The notes under the pieces were generated by a model, which was not told the DNA's origin, ran no database searches, and saw nothing but the letters and a program-made list of their open reading frames with translations. Made by a program: the position numbers and the translations under genes. From Tenodera sinensis (taxonomy: Eukaryota > Arthropoda > Insecta > Mantodea > Mantidae), in contig CM060961.1 in the NCBI GenBank assembly GCA_030765045.1, positions 138,929,564-138,993,563 on the forward strand: a stretch of 64,000 bases of DNA, written 5' to 3'. The number at the start of each line of letters is the position of its first letter. The stretch's first letter is position 1. Shown piece after piece: positions 48,679 to 60,892 of the stretch.

Positions 48679-49320
48679 ATGACTATCCTACAATGGAACG
48701 TACGTGGCATTCGGACTCAAAGGCCAGAACTTGAGCTCTTGCTCAAAGAAAACGAACCTCTGGTCGCATGTTTGCAAGAGACTAAGCTGCGTCCTCGAGA
48801 CGCTTTCCATCTAAGGCGATACACCCCAGTACGGTGTGATGTTACACCAGAAGAGGGTGTACCGGCACATGGCGGCGCTATGATACTTGTCAGAGATGAC
48901 GTATATATGCAAACTCTAGCTTTGCACTCTGATATACAACCAGTTGCTGTATGGATTAAACTGCCAAACATACATTTCACCATCTGTAATGTTTATTTGC
49001 CTCCGTCCCATGACTTCTCGCACATTGATTTAGAAGATCTAGTTTCCCAGTTGCCAACACCGTTTCTGTTGGTGGGAGACTTCAATGCGCACCACCCACT
49101 TTGAGGTTCAAGTCGCGCTTGTGCGAGAGGTACACTCATTTCCGATTTCTTGGACAGTCACAACCTAGCTCTCCTCAACACTGGAGAGCCTACATTCATT
49201 TCTGACTCTCATAACAGCTTCTCACACCTTGACCTTGCAGTTTGTTCACCTCAGTTGGCAGTCTCCTTACAATGGAATGTCATCTCTGATTTACACTCTA
49301 GTGACCACTTCCCATGTCTT
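48679..49320 (+). other. LINE A endonuclease domain region
   Basis: AP-endonuclease-like residues are all visible, but the TGA at 49102 truncates the domain right after GDFNAHHPL. Confidence 0.85.
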
Positions 49321-49979
49321 ATTAGTCTCTTGACGCAACATACGTATTCCACACGTATGCCCAGATGGCGTTTGGACCATGCCAACTGGAACCTCTACAC
49401 CCAGTTGGCTGCCTTTACGTACAACGAGCACGACTCAGTGCATTATTTGGCGCAGCATCTCACGGAGACGATTCTCTCTGCTGCTGAACGGTCGATTCCG
49501 CGGTCGACTACACACCCCCGTCGATTTCCCGTCCCCTGGTGGACGGAAGAATGTCGGAATGCCATTCGTGCTCGAAGGCGTGCACTTAGGGTTTTCCAAC
49601 GTCACCCTACTTTGGAAAACCTGGTCAAATACAAGAAAATGCGCGCCAGGTCCAGACAAGTCATTAAGGATAGCAAAAAGTCATCATGGAGCAAATTTGT
49701 AGCTTCATTTAACCGACACACACCTTCCTCGGTTGTGTGGGATAGATTAAGGCGTGTTGCAGCTAAAACGACCCAAATACCAATAGCAGGACTAAAAACA
49801 GCCACAGGAGCTGTTGTTGATTCATTTGAAGTGGCCAATACCTTTGGCAGTGCTTTCGCACAAGTGTCTAGCTCGGAAAACTACTCCCCTGAGTTCCTTC
49901 CATTTAAAACTCAAGTGGAATCTCAAGGCTTCACGTTTCGTTCTAGAAACGTAGAAGATTACAATCGCCTTTTCACCAT

Positions 49980-50760
49980 GGCAGAGCTGGAGCATTCCCT
50001 GAAATCTTCGCGATGTTCAGCACCAGGACCGGACGGTATTCATGTACAAATGTTACAACAGCTCTCTCCTGAAGGTAAGGCATTCCTGCTCGAGGTCTAT
50101 AATCGTGTTTCGGTTGACAGTATACTCCCAGAAAATTGGCGGGAGGCCACCGTTATTCCCATCTTGAAGGCTGGGAAGGACCGTCATCTTCCCTCCAGCT
50201 ATCGTCCTATTTCCCTCACCAGTTGCGTTTGCAAGGTGATGGAACGCATGGTCAATGGACGATTGGTATGGTGGTTAGAAAGTCGTAACCTACTGACTAA
50301 CATCCAGTGTGGTTTTCGACGACGCCGTTCAACTGTTGACCACCTTGTGTCAATATCGACACAGATAATGGACGGGTTTATGAAGAACTGTCAAACCGTT
50401 GGCATATTTTTCGATCTTGAGAAGGCTTATGATACGTGCTGGCGAGCAGGGATTCTACGTTCCCTGTATGCCTGGAACATACGTGGACGCCTACCACTTT
50501 TCATTCAGGAGTTTATGAAGGACCGCTTTTTCCGAGTAAGGGTCGGCTCGGTTTTTTCTAATTCTTTTGTTCAGGAGGAGGGAGTACCTCTGGGTTCGGT
50601 GCTAAGTGTCACGCTCTTTGCTATAGCAATTAACTCCATCTGGAAATGTGTTCCACCTGGAGTTTCGTCATGCCTATTCGTAGACGACTTCGCTGTCTAT
50701 TGCACTTCTCAGCGCACGGCGTTCTTACAACGGCGCCTGCAGCAATGTTTGGACAACCTT
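49980..50760 (+). other. LINE A reverse transcriptase domain region
   Basis: Palm and finger motifs appear in the standard order from APGPDGI to LFVDD. The catalytic aspartates are preserved, but the frame change follows the domain core. Confidence 0.88.
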
Positions 50761-51529
50761 AGAGAATGGAACATGAAGAGAAGTCAATCTGCGTTAATTT
50801 CTGGCGCCGTAGGAGACGAATACCACCTTCGCTCCGTTTTGGTCCAGATTCACTTCCCTTCGCAGAAGAGACGCGCTTCCTGGGTTTGATCTTGGACAGG
50901 AAGCTTAGTTGGTCGTCGCATATTGCACAGCTAAGAGCGAGATGTGACCGTTCCCTAAATATTATGCGAGTACTGAATGGCAAATCGTGGGGAGCGGATC
51001 GGACAATTTTGTTGCGAATATATCGCGCATTAGTCCGATCCAAGCTAGACTATGGGTGTATTGTTTATTCGTCAGCACGACCATCTGTGCTGAGAAGATT
51101 AGACGTGGTCCATAATAGGGGCATCCGCATTGCAACAGGAGCTTTTCCAACAAGCCCAGTGGTGAGCCTTTACGCCGAGTCCGCAGAACCTCCTCTGCAA
51201 TATCGGCGTGAGATTCTCTTGGCAAATTATGGTTGTGCGCTTAGATGTATGCCTAAGCACCCAACGTTCGCTTCTTTTTTCACCACCACGCTAAGAGAAC
51301 GATATAGAAATAGCACCCTTAATCCAAAGCCCGCGGGGTTCCGTTTCCAAGAGCTCCTAGTGAAGCTTGGAGTGGAACTGCCTGTGATGTTCGCCAAGGG
51401 CGAGAGACTTTACCCCCCTTGGCTATCTGGTACGCCCCATGTAGATCTTGGGATGACCATACACCAGAAGTCCACGATGCCTATTTCAAGTATCCGCACG
51501 TGTTTCTTAGAATTTTTGTCAGGCTACAC

Positions 51530-51960
51530 TGACCGTCGATATATTTACACCGATGGGTAAAAGGGCTCCAACGGTGTTGGATTTTCTTATGTTTATGGAA
51601 CCGAACCATATACATTCGGTTTTCCAAATAGCACCTCCATTTTTACTGCAGAGCTTTATGCAATTTATCGATCCGTTTTGTATGTTCGCCGTCGTAAATT
51701 AGGTGACTGCCTGATTTTGAGCGATTCCCTTAGTGCACTGCAGAGCCTTTGTCATTTGTACAACCCCCACCCTATTGTACAACGTATCCAGAATGCCCTC
51801 CATGTTTTACACGCTTCTGGCGTTGACGTGGTGTGTGCATGGATTCCCGGTCACGTAGGTTTGCCTGGGAATGAAATGGCAGATTTAGCAACAAAGACGG
51901 CAACTACAGAACCCAGTATTACCATCTCACGTGTTACTTCGGAAGACTTTAGGCTTGAAG
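51530..51960 (+). other. LINE A RNase H domain region
   Basis: Carboxylates of the D-E-D-D set are recognisable in YTDG, TAELYA, LSDSLSA and GNEMAD. A TAA interrupts the frame two codons after the first Asp. Confidence 0.85.
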
Positions 51961-52552
51961 TGCGGAGAGCGGTGCTGTCGTCCTGGCACGACGAGTGGTC
52001 AACTCTCCGCGGTAATAAGCTTAGAGAAGTGAAAGAACTTCCGATAAACTGGGTAACTTCCTGTCGCACATCTCGTCGCGAGGAGGTTAGTTTGGCTCGA
52101 TTAAGAATAGGCCACTGCAATTTTTCGCATGGTTACCTATTTAAAAGGGACCCTGCACCTCTATGCCCGCTGTGTGACAACCTTTTGTCAGTTCGCCACG
52201 TGTTGCTAGAGTGCTGCTCTCTAGCGCACCTTCGGGATTCTCTGCAGCTGCCTGCCAGACTTGCAGAGCTCCTAGCGGACGACAAAACAGCGGTTGATAG
52301 AGTTTTTAATTTTTTAGCGGAGTGCAATATCAATTTGAGGATTTAAATTTTTTAATTATCTGTTTCTGCTTTTGGAAGCATTTATCCCCTTGTTTCATAT
52401 CTGGCTATTGCCACTGCCTTTTGCCTTTGTAAACTTTTCTTGTTGCTAGTATTTTTATTTTTTGAATGAAATTTATGTCTGGCTATTGCCAGGAATCTTT
52501 TAAGGGCGCTGATGACCTAGAAGTTGAGCGTCCTTAAACCAAACCAAACCAA

Positions 52553-52565
52553 TTACAAGCAGTGC
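52553..52565 (+). repeat. target-site duplication of LINE A, right
   Basis: Exact match to 46521-46533. Confidence 0.93.
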
Positions 52566-53000
52566 TATGAGATAACTTAAACCTTGATCGTCTCTTTGAA
52601 GAACGGCCGGTCGGCGCCACAATATGCTTAATTCATATGACTTTCTCCGAATGTCATTAAATAAGTTATTCTTAAAAAAATCTTATTCTCCTGTCGAGCT
52701 TATGCTAACCGAGATGAACAATTGTAGAAATGATGCTATTATATATTGGAGACCTAGAGGACTGTTTTTCCGCCAAACACCGTTCTAGGAGTACCTCCCT
52801 ACAGATCTGTCACGATATGATTACGTAGTTAAAGCGACATAAAGAAATAGGGGAAAAGACTATAAACAAAACATGCCTGAAATAGTTAACGGCATAAAAA
52901 TGTTATTTGACACAAATTGTGTGATTCAACTAGATTTGCATCTTTTATGCAGTAAACTTTCATTTATTTCTTACAGTTTAGACGCACATTTTCTTTGCAC
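52566..53000. other. AT-rich spacer, nothing recognised
   Basis: No supported feature. Confidence 0.4.
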
Positions 53001-53004
53001 GCAG

Positions 53005-53365
53005 ATATCTGAATTATCTATTTAGGTCAAATAATTAGGGCCATTTTTGAGAAAATAAATAATACATTTTTTCCCCATGCTAACGGTAGTTTGGACTGAG
53101 AGGGATTTCCTTTAAAATCTTTTTGTCACATTCTTGAAGGACGCATGAATTTAAATACCAAGTTTGATACTGAACCGAATGTTCGTTTTTAAGTTATGCT
53201 GTTTACAAACACATGGACACATGTGCGCGCGGGGATCGTTTTCTTAAAGTGCTTCTTTTGGGTCTAAGGATCTCAAAACTTGTGTTTGAAGTGAAATCTT
53301 GGCATAGAATTATTAAGGAACACAGTTATTTTTCTACTTAGTATAAGTAAGCAGTAGAGAAAGAG
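53005..53365 (-). repeat. dispersed repeat R, inverted partial copy without a long tract
   Basis: R's 5' half in reverse: CTCAAAACTTGTGTTTGAAG near 53273, 'acacatggacacatgtgcgcg' at the microsatellite site, and GTTTTTAAGTTATGCTGTTT. It is diverged, with only a trace of the dinucleotide tract. Confidence 0.65.
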
Positions 53366-53610
53366 ATAAAAAGAAGTCAATTTTTTTTCTGCCTCCGCCG
53401 TGCCGTATAGGCAACTTCTCTCTCTTAAGTGTATAGAATACAGCGTGCACTTGCAGGGGTCTGCTGCGATGATAGAGAATAAAACATACCCCGGAAGATA
53501 AAGACTATCATCGTTACAAAAGATAAAATGGGTCTTAAAGAGCAGAAAATATCTCATCGTAAGAGCTGAAGAACTCATTGCCAGATTTGGAAATGAGCCG
53601 AGATGAAACC

Positions 53611-53668
<58 letters not shown>

Positions 53669-53916
53669 CTAACGTCCATTATAACAACTCAACTGTGCAA
53701 AGGCGATGAAGGAATTAAACTCAACGTCGAGGTAAGCTCATGCCGTAATATAAGTGAGAGGTTCTCGACGTTTCTTCTCAAATAATAGGAAACTTCGGAA
53801 GGGGAGCTTATGCAGAATACTAATTTCAACTAGAATTTGGCCTTTCGGAGTCGAGCACATACACTAACTGGACACTTCGGAGAACGAGAACCATTCAAGC
53901 AGTTGGGGTCGTTAAG
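53366..53916. other. spacer with a (GA)n tract
   Basis: (GA)n at 53619-53666; otherwise nothing recognised. Confidence 0.5.
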
Positions 53917-53920
53917 GCAC

Positions 53921-54553
53921 TGACGCAAACGCTCCTCTCCTTCGAAGACGTCGCCTTTAAGATCTATAAGATCTCGTGTTTGGTGTCCGGACTAGCTCTA
54001 GCAGGAGGTCTTAATCTCAGGGTATGCGCGAGTTATGGTAGGAATGGAACCAAACGAAGAATCAACCAACAGATCACTTTATTTGTAAATTTCCAGATTT
54101 GTAGAGAACTGCCGACGATATTTAAATAGAATGTAACTTTGTAGCTTCAACTACAACGTTATAACACTTTAACTTTGTCACCCTTTAGCGACCACTGAAT
54201 TATGTATACATGCTAGCTTACGTACAACTCCCAAGTTGCACGTGTACTCTCGGCTCGATTCAAGACGAGTGTGTCTTGCGTTGCATTTGTTTTTGCGCGG
54301 GCAACAGGAAGGAAGCGATTTCCATTGGCTAACTTTAGAGCACGTCATGGTAAGATAGGAATCAGCCCGCTAAATCGTTAGTTTTGTGCATACAACAATT
54401 GTAACCTTATCACTCTTTTAAATCTGCCTAGGCTTCCATTCTTGAGACTTAAACATATTAGCTTTATTACGTCTTCCCCTTCATTATTGACTAGAATCTC
54501 CTTTTGTTTCTTTCCATTATCAAATATATATTGACATTATAATTTCGGTTTCA
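53921..54553. mobile_element. solo LTR, family S (copy 2), 633 bp
   Basis: Same TGACGCAAACGC start and GGTTTCA end as 17117-17756, in the same orientation, with only scattered substitutions and small indels by eye. Its own 4-bp duplication is GCAC (53917-53920 and 54554-54557). Independent duplications show two separate insertions rather than a segmental duplication. Confidence 0.9.
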
Positions 54554-54557
54554 GCAC

Positions 54558-55045
54558 AAACTCGTCAATGGGAGGTCTGTGGTTCAAATTCCACAAAGAT
54601 CATCCTCCCTGACAATTTCTAGCTTTTCTTCAGTGCTCTTCAAGGACTATCCCGTCAATCCTATCTCAGAAACTATTTAAATTAGACTGGATTTTTTCAG
54701 AGCGTAAATGCATCCCATCTTAGTGTATCGAGGCTGCCTTATACATTAGGTTTATTTAATGTCTTTCTTAATTGAGTATTTTAAAGATATAACTAACCAA
54801 TTAATTAGACACCAAAGAGATCACAACAGCATTAAAGTATTGCTTTATTGCATCAAAATTTCATTTAGCTGTCTTCAGTAGTTTCTCAGGATCATTTATA
54901 TCCGAAAAAGCCATTCACATATTTACGAAGTCACATCCCTTGGACATACCTTAGTAACCATGTTCAGAAGTAGTGCCAATGTGTAGAGCAAACCTTCCCC
55001 TAAAACATGAGCTAAAATTTGCCCTTTCTCCGAAGAGCATAGGAG
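54558..55045. other. spacer with an isolated B-box-like motif
   Basis: GTGGTTCAAATTCCAC near 54580 resembles a pol III B box, but no A box or body was seen. Confidence 0.35.
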
Positions 55046-55049
55046 CTAT

Positions 55050-55535
55050 GAGTTTTACTTTTTCCACTATACTTACAGAAGGTAGAAGTTCTATTATATC
55101 CAAAAATTGGATACCGGTCTTTCACTGGAAATACATGTTTTGAGACTCTGTGAATCCAAAAACAAGAAAGAAAAAATAATTCTAAGAAAAACAGTCATCT
55201 GTGGGCGTTTGTGCAGGGGCATCTAAGTCGTATGTTCTGCGTGAGAACAGCACAACTGAAGAAACAAAACTGGTTAAGTACCAAACTCGATACTTCAGAT
55301 CTTCATTTTCGTTAGATGCGAAACGAAGATACTCAAGAATATCCCCCAACCCAAACCACCCTTTGCAAGCGACTTTTTTGAAAATGTTTTCTTAAAAATT
55401 GCTATTATGAATTTGATTAAAATGCCATATTTTATTATGTTTTCATAAGAAGTGAAATTCATATCTTGAATTCTCTGAAAACAGTCCCTAACTACTCTTC
55501 ATTCAAGATGACTTTTGCCTAACAGGTAAACCAAT
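55050..55535 (+). repeat. dispersed repeat R, 5' half, tract-free
   Basis: GGAAATACATGTTTTGAGAC, then 'gtgggcgtttgtgcagggg' where other copies have GT, then ACCACCCTTTGCAAG, AATTTGATTAAAATGCCATA and an end at the GGTAAACC block. Confidence 0.7.
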
Positions 55536-55734
55536 CTTCATGCATATACATTTACATAAATTTACGTACAAAGATTAGGTTTATGATTTTGTTGCAATTA
55601 ATGGACTAAACCAGTAAAAGTTATGAAATTGTGAGCCACGAATTGAACTGTAACTGTTTGGGGAAAAATCCTTAGAATGACAGATCGACAGAATATTACT
55701 ACACAGAAAGATGGATCTCCTTTAAAGCACACAA
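55536..55734. other. short AT-rich spacer
   Basis: Nothing recognised. Confidence 0.4.
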
Positions 55735-56225
55735 TTAATGTATTCGGGAGCTCGTGGTTTTGATTCTCATAGCCCGCCTTCCTGACCCAGGGATTTTTTC
55801 TAGGGTTTCCCCGGGTCACTCTGTAGATGCTGGAAAAGATAATTACATATCCCTAATTTTCTGTCCTTCTATTTCAGTTCATTAATAATTTCATCCATCG
55901 TTCATCCCGTTGGTTCTTTCAGAGCTGCAAGTGTCAATGAAAGTGTTAGGTGCAGCTTGGCAGGGACTGTTTACATCCTTCGTTGTCCGTGGGATCCGAG
56001 TAGGGTGTCGGCATTATGGGGGCGTTGGACCCCATTGAGACCCACTTGAGTTGACTTCGGAAGACCTAAAGATTTCGAGGTGTCGTCGAAACCTTAGGGA
56101 TCTCTGTTAATGTCTGTGCCGTTAGTCTGGATCTAGCCGCCCGATGTCTCCTCTCATCTCATCCTTTCCCTTGGGGGTGTTCCTTTGGGGGTATAGGTAC
56201 AATAAGCCTTGCTTCAATGTCGAAC
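55735..56225 (+). mobile_element. SINE-like repeat, 5'-truncated
   Basis: GCTCGTGGTTTTGATTCTCA resembles a tRNA T-arm/B box. It is followed by CCAGGGATTTTTTCTAGGGT, the motif shared with other SINE-like units here, and then a GC-richer body to about 56225. The A-box half is missing. Confidence 0.5.
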
Positions 56226-57060
56226 CCCCTCCGTATCTCTCCTATTCTTGTTCCTATTCTCTTGCGTATTAGAGAAAGTAAAAATAATAGCGACGATGGA
56301 TAGATGAGCTGAACAGGCATACACTATACACCCAGATCTCCACAACAACTGAAGACATAGCAATGTGTGTGTATGTGTGTGTGTGTTTGTGTGTGTATAG
56401 AGACAGAGAGTATATTGTTGGAAGAGGATTACACAATGAGTTAACCCTGTAGAAAATTCATTCCCACAAGAATCACAATCTGTTGGAACAGGATGATAGC
56501 AGATGAGATGATATTCCCTGGAGAAAACCCCTAGGCTGAGATTGCTGCATTTTCCGATTCAACTGTGATGGTGCGTAGCATAGTATCACAACAAACACCA
56601 ATCGCTACTGGTCACCCATTTTTCTTGCAAAGCATAACACTCATCTCCTTCATCCTCCGTAATCCCCAATTTCAGTCTTCTGCCAATTCTTGTTTTCGGA
56701 ACTCAAAAGCCTGCACGAAAGGCACGGTTTGCTTTGGCTAAACCAACGTTATACAACGAGGGCTCTGCTAAGGATGCCCAAAAATAGGCAGCGTGAGTTT
56801 CAAAAAATGGAATAAATGCTGGAAAAAAAGTGTCGTTACCACAGAGGGTTTCCTTGGTGTAATGTAAAGATTTCGGTTCATGCTTTTTATTTGCTTTGCA
56901 AATGCAGAGCGCCAGCACAAACCACGAACAATGAAACACATATTAGCATACAAACAAGCATACATGGTGACCTGCAGCTAGCCTATTCTAATCAATTTGA
57001 ATCTTTAAAACCATTTGTTGCATCTTCTTCCATCTTCAGATATTCCTTATCCGTCTGTTT
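56226..57060. other. spacer with a short (GT)n near 56364-56398
   Basis: No gene or repeat body recognised. Confidence 0.4.
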
Positions 57061-57067
57061 CTCAGTC

Positions 57068-57512
57068 TACCCTTAGGTCCTCTTCATTCTGAATGACTCT
57101 TGCATAACTGGTAAACCGTAAGAGATAGAACCTTACTACACAAAATATCTGGAGCTCGTTAAGCACGCAACTTATCTGGAATAATTTTTATTGTGGAGTT
57201 AACTATTTCTCAGATATCCCTTATTGTTGGTTTGAACTTTCCAGTACTTATAAAGTAACGTCATTCCTTTCCCTCCTTTTTCTCCTGTTCCTATAAGTAG
57301 AACGGAAATCGAAAGCCTTCACATTGCAACCATCTCTTAAACGACTTGAGTATCCCTGTTCGTATTGTACCTACAAGAAATGCCTAATGAAACGATTTCT
57401 ATAAATTTACTTCTCGAATAACATGCATCAGATAGAAGAATAAGTGATTCTAAGAATAGTTTGTTCAAAAGTGAGTAGACAAGGTCATGCGAATGTAACA
57501 CATTAGATCTTT
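57068..57512 (+). repeat. dispersed repeat R, 3' half
   Basis: Begins 'ctcttcattctgaatgactc', overlapping by about 40 bp the segment at which the 55.0-kb half stops. It runs through GGTAAACCGTAAGAGATAGA and AACTATTTCTCAGATATCCC to R's tail. Confidence 0.7.
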
Positions 57513-58589
57513 TCCGTTTGGAGGGATTCAAAACTCAACGGCAATGGAATTAGTTGAGTATTACTCATGCGGGCTGCAGACGCTAACACCTGAGCTATCC
57601 CACTAGGTATGTGTGTAATATACAAATTCAGACTCATTTCTGAAACTCCTTTCACCTTCCACCTGTACTAGAACATTTCCTCGTTTAATTCTCTGTTAGC
57701 TGTCTTGGAGGACGGAGCAAGACCTTCTGTTGATATTTCCAATTAAGTCTACATAATTAGTTATCCAAATCTCAGACGTAATACCTGGTACAAAATAGAG
57801 TCTGCTTGCATGGTCGTGGTATTTGTCAGATAGAACCACCTGGAGACCTCCGTTCCCTTGTATTGGGACACAACCGCGGTGTTTGTATTTAGGAGGCTTG
57901 TAGACACAGGACCAATGTAATGAAATTCACATCGGGGCAAGCAGGTCGCGTACGCTGGTTTTGCATCACCCACTGAGCAACAGGGATTACGCTACAAGCA
58001 CAGCTGTACAGCAGAACTTTCCGGTCATAAGGCTTATTTTTACCTTCTCAGATCTTAGTCATGTCAGGTAGAGCAAATACTGTATCTCATAAGAAAGAGA
58101 TGAGATCATGTTCATTCTGGTTTAATTTTGCATAACTGTAAAATAGTGAAGCCATTAGACTTGGAACTTATTTCAAAAGTTTGTGGCAGCTAAACCTCTT
58201 CTGAGATACTCTCAATAGTTATTTTTAGAATTGTGTTGTTATTTAAGTGCTGTGTCATTTTTGTTTCCCTATTCATTTTACGTAACTTTAATTATTGCGA
58301 GGGATTCGTTAAGAGATACCTAATTGTTCGTGGTGAGGTGGACAGTTAGCCCTCTAAGAGTCACACCCTAACTATATTATCTTACTTGATACGGGTCCAC
58401 GGAGGCATTAGTGCTTGACAACTGTATTTCTGCTTCTACGCGTGCTGGGCAGATGGTATTACCGTTCAGTCTGTTCCCATTATCTGTGGATAGACAGAAG
58501 GGCATTCGCTATTGCCATCTATTTTCAATTTTACTATTGTTTTGAACTTAAGATGGTCGCAGTATTGAATACCCTATCCGATATTTACC
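57513..58589. other. spacer, nothing recognised
   Basis: No supported feature. Confidence 0.4.
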
Positions 58590-58725
58590 TTGGCGACTGA
58601 GGGAAACCATGAAAAATCCCTCGGATTGGTGGGCTCACGTGATTTGAGCCCGGCAGCCCCTCCCCCACCACCTCCCCAATGCAGGCCATAAGACTACCGC
58701 GTGAGCCATTTCCCTCGACGAAACT
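58590..58725 (-). mobile_element. tRNA-derived SINE-like fragment
   Basis: Minus strand: AATGGCTCACGCGGTAGTCT (A box), GGGCTCAAATCACG (B box), then GGATTTTTCATGGTTTCCC, the motif shared with other SINE-like units in this window. Confidence 0.6.
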
Positions 58726-59008
58726 ATTTTGATGTTTCATCTGATTTTTTAACATTCAACTATCGTCCTGGTTAACTAAGTAGTCTTACGCACCTACCAA
58801 AAGGTATGTTAACCATGCATATACCTGCATGTTAATTTAAATAAACTGTAGTGATGTATATTACATAAATCAATTTGAAAATAATATTTTGTGCAAATGA
58901 TTTATAGAACATATGTTGGACATGATTGGGAGCGACTAGAGCGAGTTCTATGACATGCGACATTTTCATCTATAGGCCGTACTGAATAAGAAGGCACATG
59001 AAGTCGGA

Positions 59009-59055
59009 GCTATAGGAGTTTTCACGTTATGAAGGCACAATGGCTCTTATGGAGA
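59009..59055 (+). repeat. inverted-repeat arm (left)
   Basis: CTATAGGAGTTTTCACGTTA and the following bases match, inverted, 60848-60892 with few differences; see that entry. Confidence 0.75.
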
Positions 59056-59276
59056 ATCAGCGCGACGTTGCCACGTATGTTGCGCCGCAGCGATTACCGT
59101 GGTTTTGCTAGTTGATTCCTGAAGCACTGTTCAAAACTATCACTGTCCATTTCATCATGATAATCAACAGAACCTTTTTACAAGAAAACAAGTTTTGCAC
59201 CCTGTACAAATCGTACAATCCACATGCAATATTACAAATCGTGGTCCGCGAGCAGTAGGTGATTTAAGACCAGTGA

Positions 59277-59502
59277 GTCGGTCTGGGTGGCTCAGTTGGT
59301 TAGACGCTGGCCTACTGTTCCCAAGGTCGCGGGTTCAAATCCGGCCCAGGTCGATGGTTTTTAAGTGTTTTTAAAAACGACAGCTCCATGTCAGTAGATT
59401 TACTGGCATGTAAAAGAACTCCTGCGGGACAAAATTCCGACACACCGGCGACGCTGATGTGATCCTGGCAATTGACAGCGTCGTTAAACAACAAAATATT
59501 TT
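59277..59502 (+). mobile_element. tRNA-derived SINE, family 2 (copy c, complete)
   Basis: GGTCTGGGTGGCTCAGTTGG (A box) and GGTTCAAATCCGG (B box) lead a 226-bp unit ending in an A/T-rich tail. A perfect 14-bp duplication TTTAAGACCAGTGA flanks it (59263-59276 and 59503-59516), the clearest SINE insertion in the window. Confidence 0.95.
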
Positions 59503-59519
59503 TTTAAGACCAGTGAATA

Positions 59520-60845
59520 ACCCGGCCAAAAGCGCTTCAAGTCAAATTGTCAAGGATATTCCAAACTTTTGATACCCAACTTTCATCAAGGTACACGATT
59601 TTCCTTACCTCTTTGCTGAATTATTTTATTTTCCGTAAACAGGAATGTCGCCGCACTATAATATAATTTGTCTCAACCATAAACGATTTATTTCCTCTAT
59701 TTTCAAAATGAAATCCCATTTCCTCCCTAAGCTATAAAAGGTTGAATATTTAAAATTTGGCAGGTCCTCATCCTCATTGACTTTTTTCAACACGGTCAGA
59801 ATTGTAGGGGGGGAGTACTTTGAAATAGAATTTCAGGAAATGTGTGCCATATTTGCGTTCAAAATGATCATACTTTATCTTCTGCTGGTTTTGCATGTAA
59901 GCCGCGGTGTAGTGATGGGACCCTCTTTACATTCTTTTCTTAATATAAAAAATGTAGGCCTACTTACACCAGTCGCCTTATGAAGCTCACTAGCAATAAA
60001 CGAGTCACTGTATCCGGGGTTCTTTTTCTTTCAATAATAATCACACACTCTAAGAATTGTTTTCCGGCCGCCACTTTTAATAATTTCGCCTTTTTTTCTG
60101 CGATCCATTCCGCACTGATCATTTAACTGCAATGCACATAATTACCAGAGAGCTTGTAAAACTCGCTCACGCCTCAGATTCCCAAAACCTATTGAAAACC
60201 TGCGCTGAAGTACAATGCCTTATCGGCCCTTCAACTATCATACCACATCTGGTTTTCATCATCTCCAAGACACGAGGACCGGCTTTCGTCCGGCGCGCCG
60301 CAAACATTTGCCTTTAAATGGTGATTCATGGATACTTCGGTACTGGAGACGTTCTATATGTGTATAAAAATTATTTGGTTATTTCCTTGACAACTTTGTC
60401 GCTGGAAGTTTTTACGTGAGCTTACAGAACGAGAATTAGCCAGCGACAACATTTTCCACTGTATAAATGAAGAATCTTAACACTGTTTTAAACTTTATTT
60501 ATTTAGAAAAATATGTTTAGACATATTGATATAATCTAAATACCAACGTGGCCTACAAAAGCAAGCGAATAATCCAGATTTTTTTCATTGCAATTATTTC
60601 GATTTGAAAGCATGTTTTGACGTTCGGAGTGAGAAAGATGTTAAAAAATCTGCTTTCGACAAAATTTTAGATTTTATTATTTTAAAAACTATATAATTAT
60701 ATAAAAAGGTTTATCGTGCATGCCATAGTATTCTTCTACACATTTCACACCGAAATGCATGTTCATACTTTATCTTAGTCGCATTTGAAAACACGCACAT
60801 TTGGCAATAGCGCACGTGAATCTTCCATAAGAATAGCATGGTCCA
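59520..60845. other. spacer, nothing recognised
   Basis: AT-rich and bounded by the inverted-repeat pair. No transposase motif seen. Confidence 0.4.
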
Positions 60846-60847
60846 TA

Positions 60848-60892
60848 AGAGCCCGTTGTGCCTTCATAACGTGAAAATTCCTATAGACGAAG
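60848..60892 (-). repeat. inverted-repeat arm (right)
   Basis: Reverse complement reads CTATAGGAATTTTCACGTTA and continues ATGAAGGCACAACGGGCTCT, pairing with 59009-59055. The 1.8-kb interval holds a SINE and unrecognised sequence. An adjacent minus-strand ORF (60864-61148, 94 codons) has no recognisable family. Confidence 0.7.

Larger units (their letters stand above)
48679..52346 (+). pseudogene. LINE A ORF2 (endonuclease-RT-RNase H), disrupted by three lesions
   Basis: ORF2 would nick target DNA and reverse-transcribe the RNA. It begins MTILQWNVRG and shows AP-endonuclease residues (N6, E34, GDFNAHH, SDHFP). The RT follows, with YRPISLTSC, FFDLEKAYDT (catalytic D at 50413) and LFVDDFAVYC (DD at 50683-50688). 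RNase H has YTDG, FTAELYAI, LSDSLSAL and the IPGHVGLPGNEMADLA signature, and a CX2C..H..C tail follows. Lesions: TGA at 49102-49104 where Trp is usual; a frame change near 50760-50790, apparently a small deletion; TAA at 51558-51560 just after the first RNase H Asp. The RT motif GVPLGS also has Leu where Gln is usual. No functional protein can be made from it. Confidence 0.93.
46533..52552 (+). mobile_element. full-length LINE A (non-LTR retrotransposon with RNase H)
   Basis: A complete 6.0-kb element: 5' UTR (46533-47186), ORF1 (47187-48635), ORF2 (48679-52346, broken) and a 3' UTR of about 200 bp ending GGGCGCTGATGACC...CCTTAAACC with an (AAACC)-like tail. A 13-bp perfect duplication marks insertion by target-primed reverse transcription. 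EN, RT and RNase H in ORF2 place it in the I-like group of LINEs rather than the RNase H-free Jockey clade. Two 5'-truncated copies of the family lie in the same window. Confidence 0.95.

Noticed and set aside
47999..52333. Minus-strand ORFs across LINE A
   Set aside because: Shadows of ORF1/ORF2. The same antisense frame recurs in truncated copies only because the DNA is shared.
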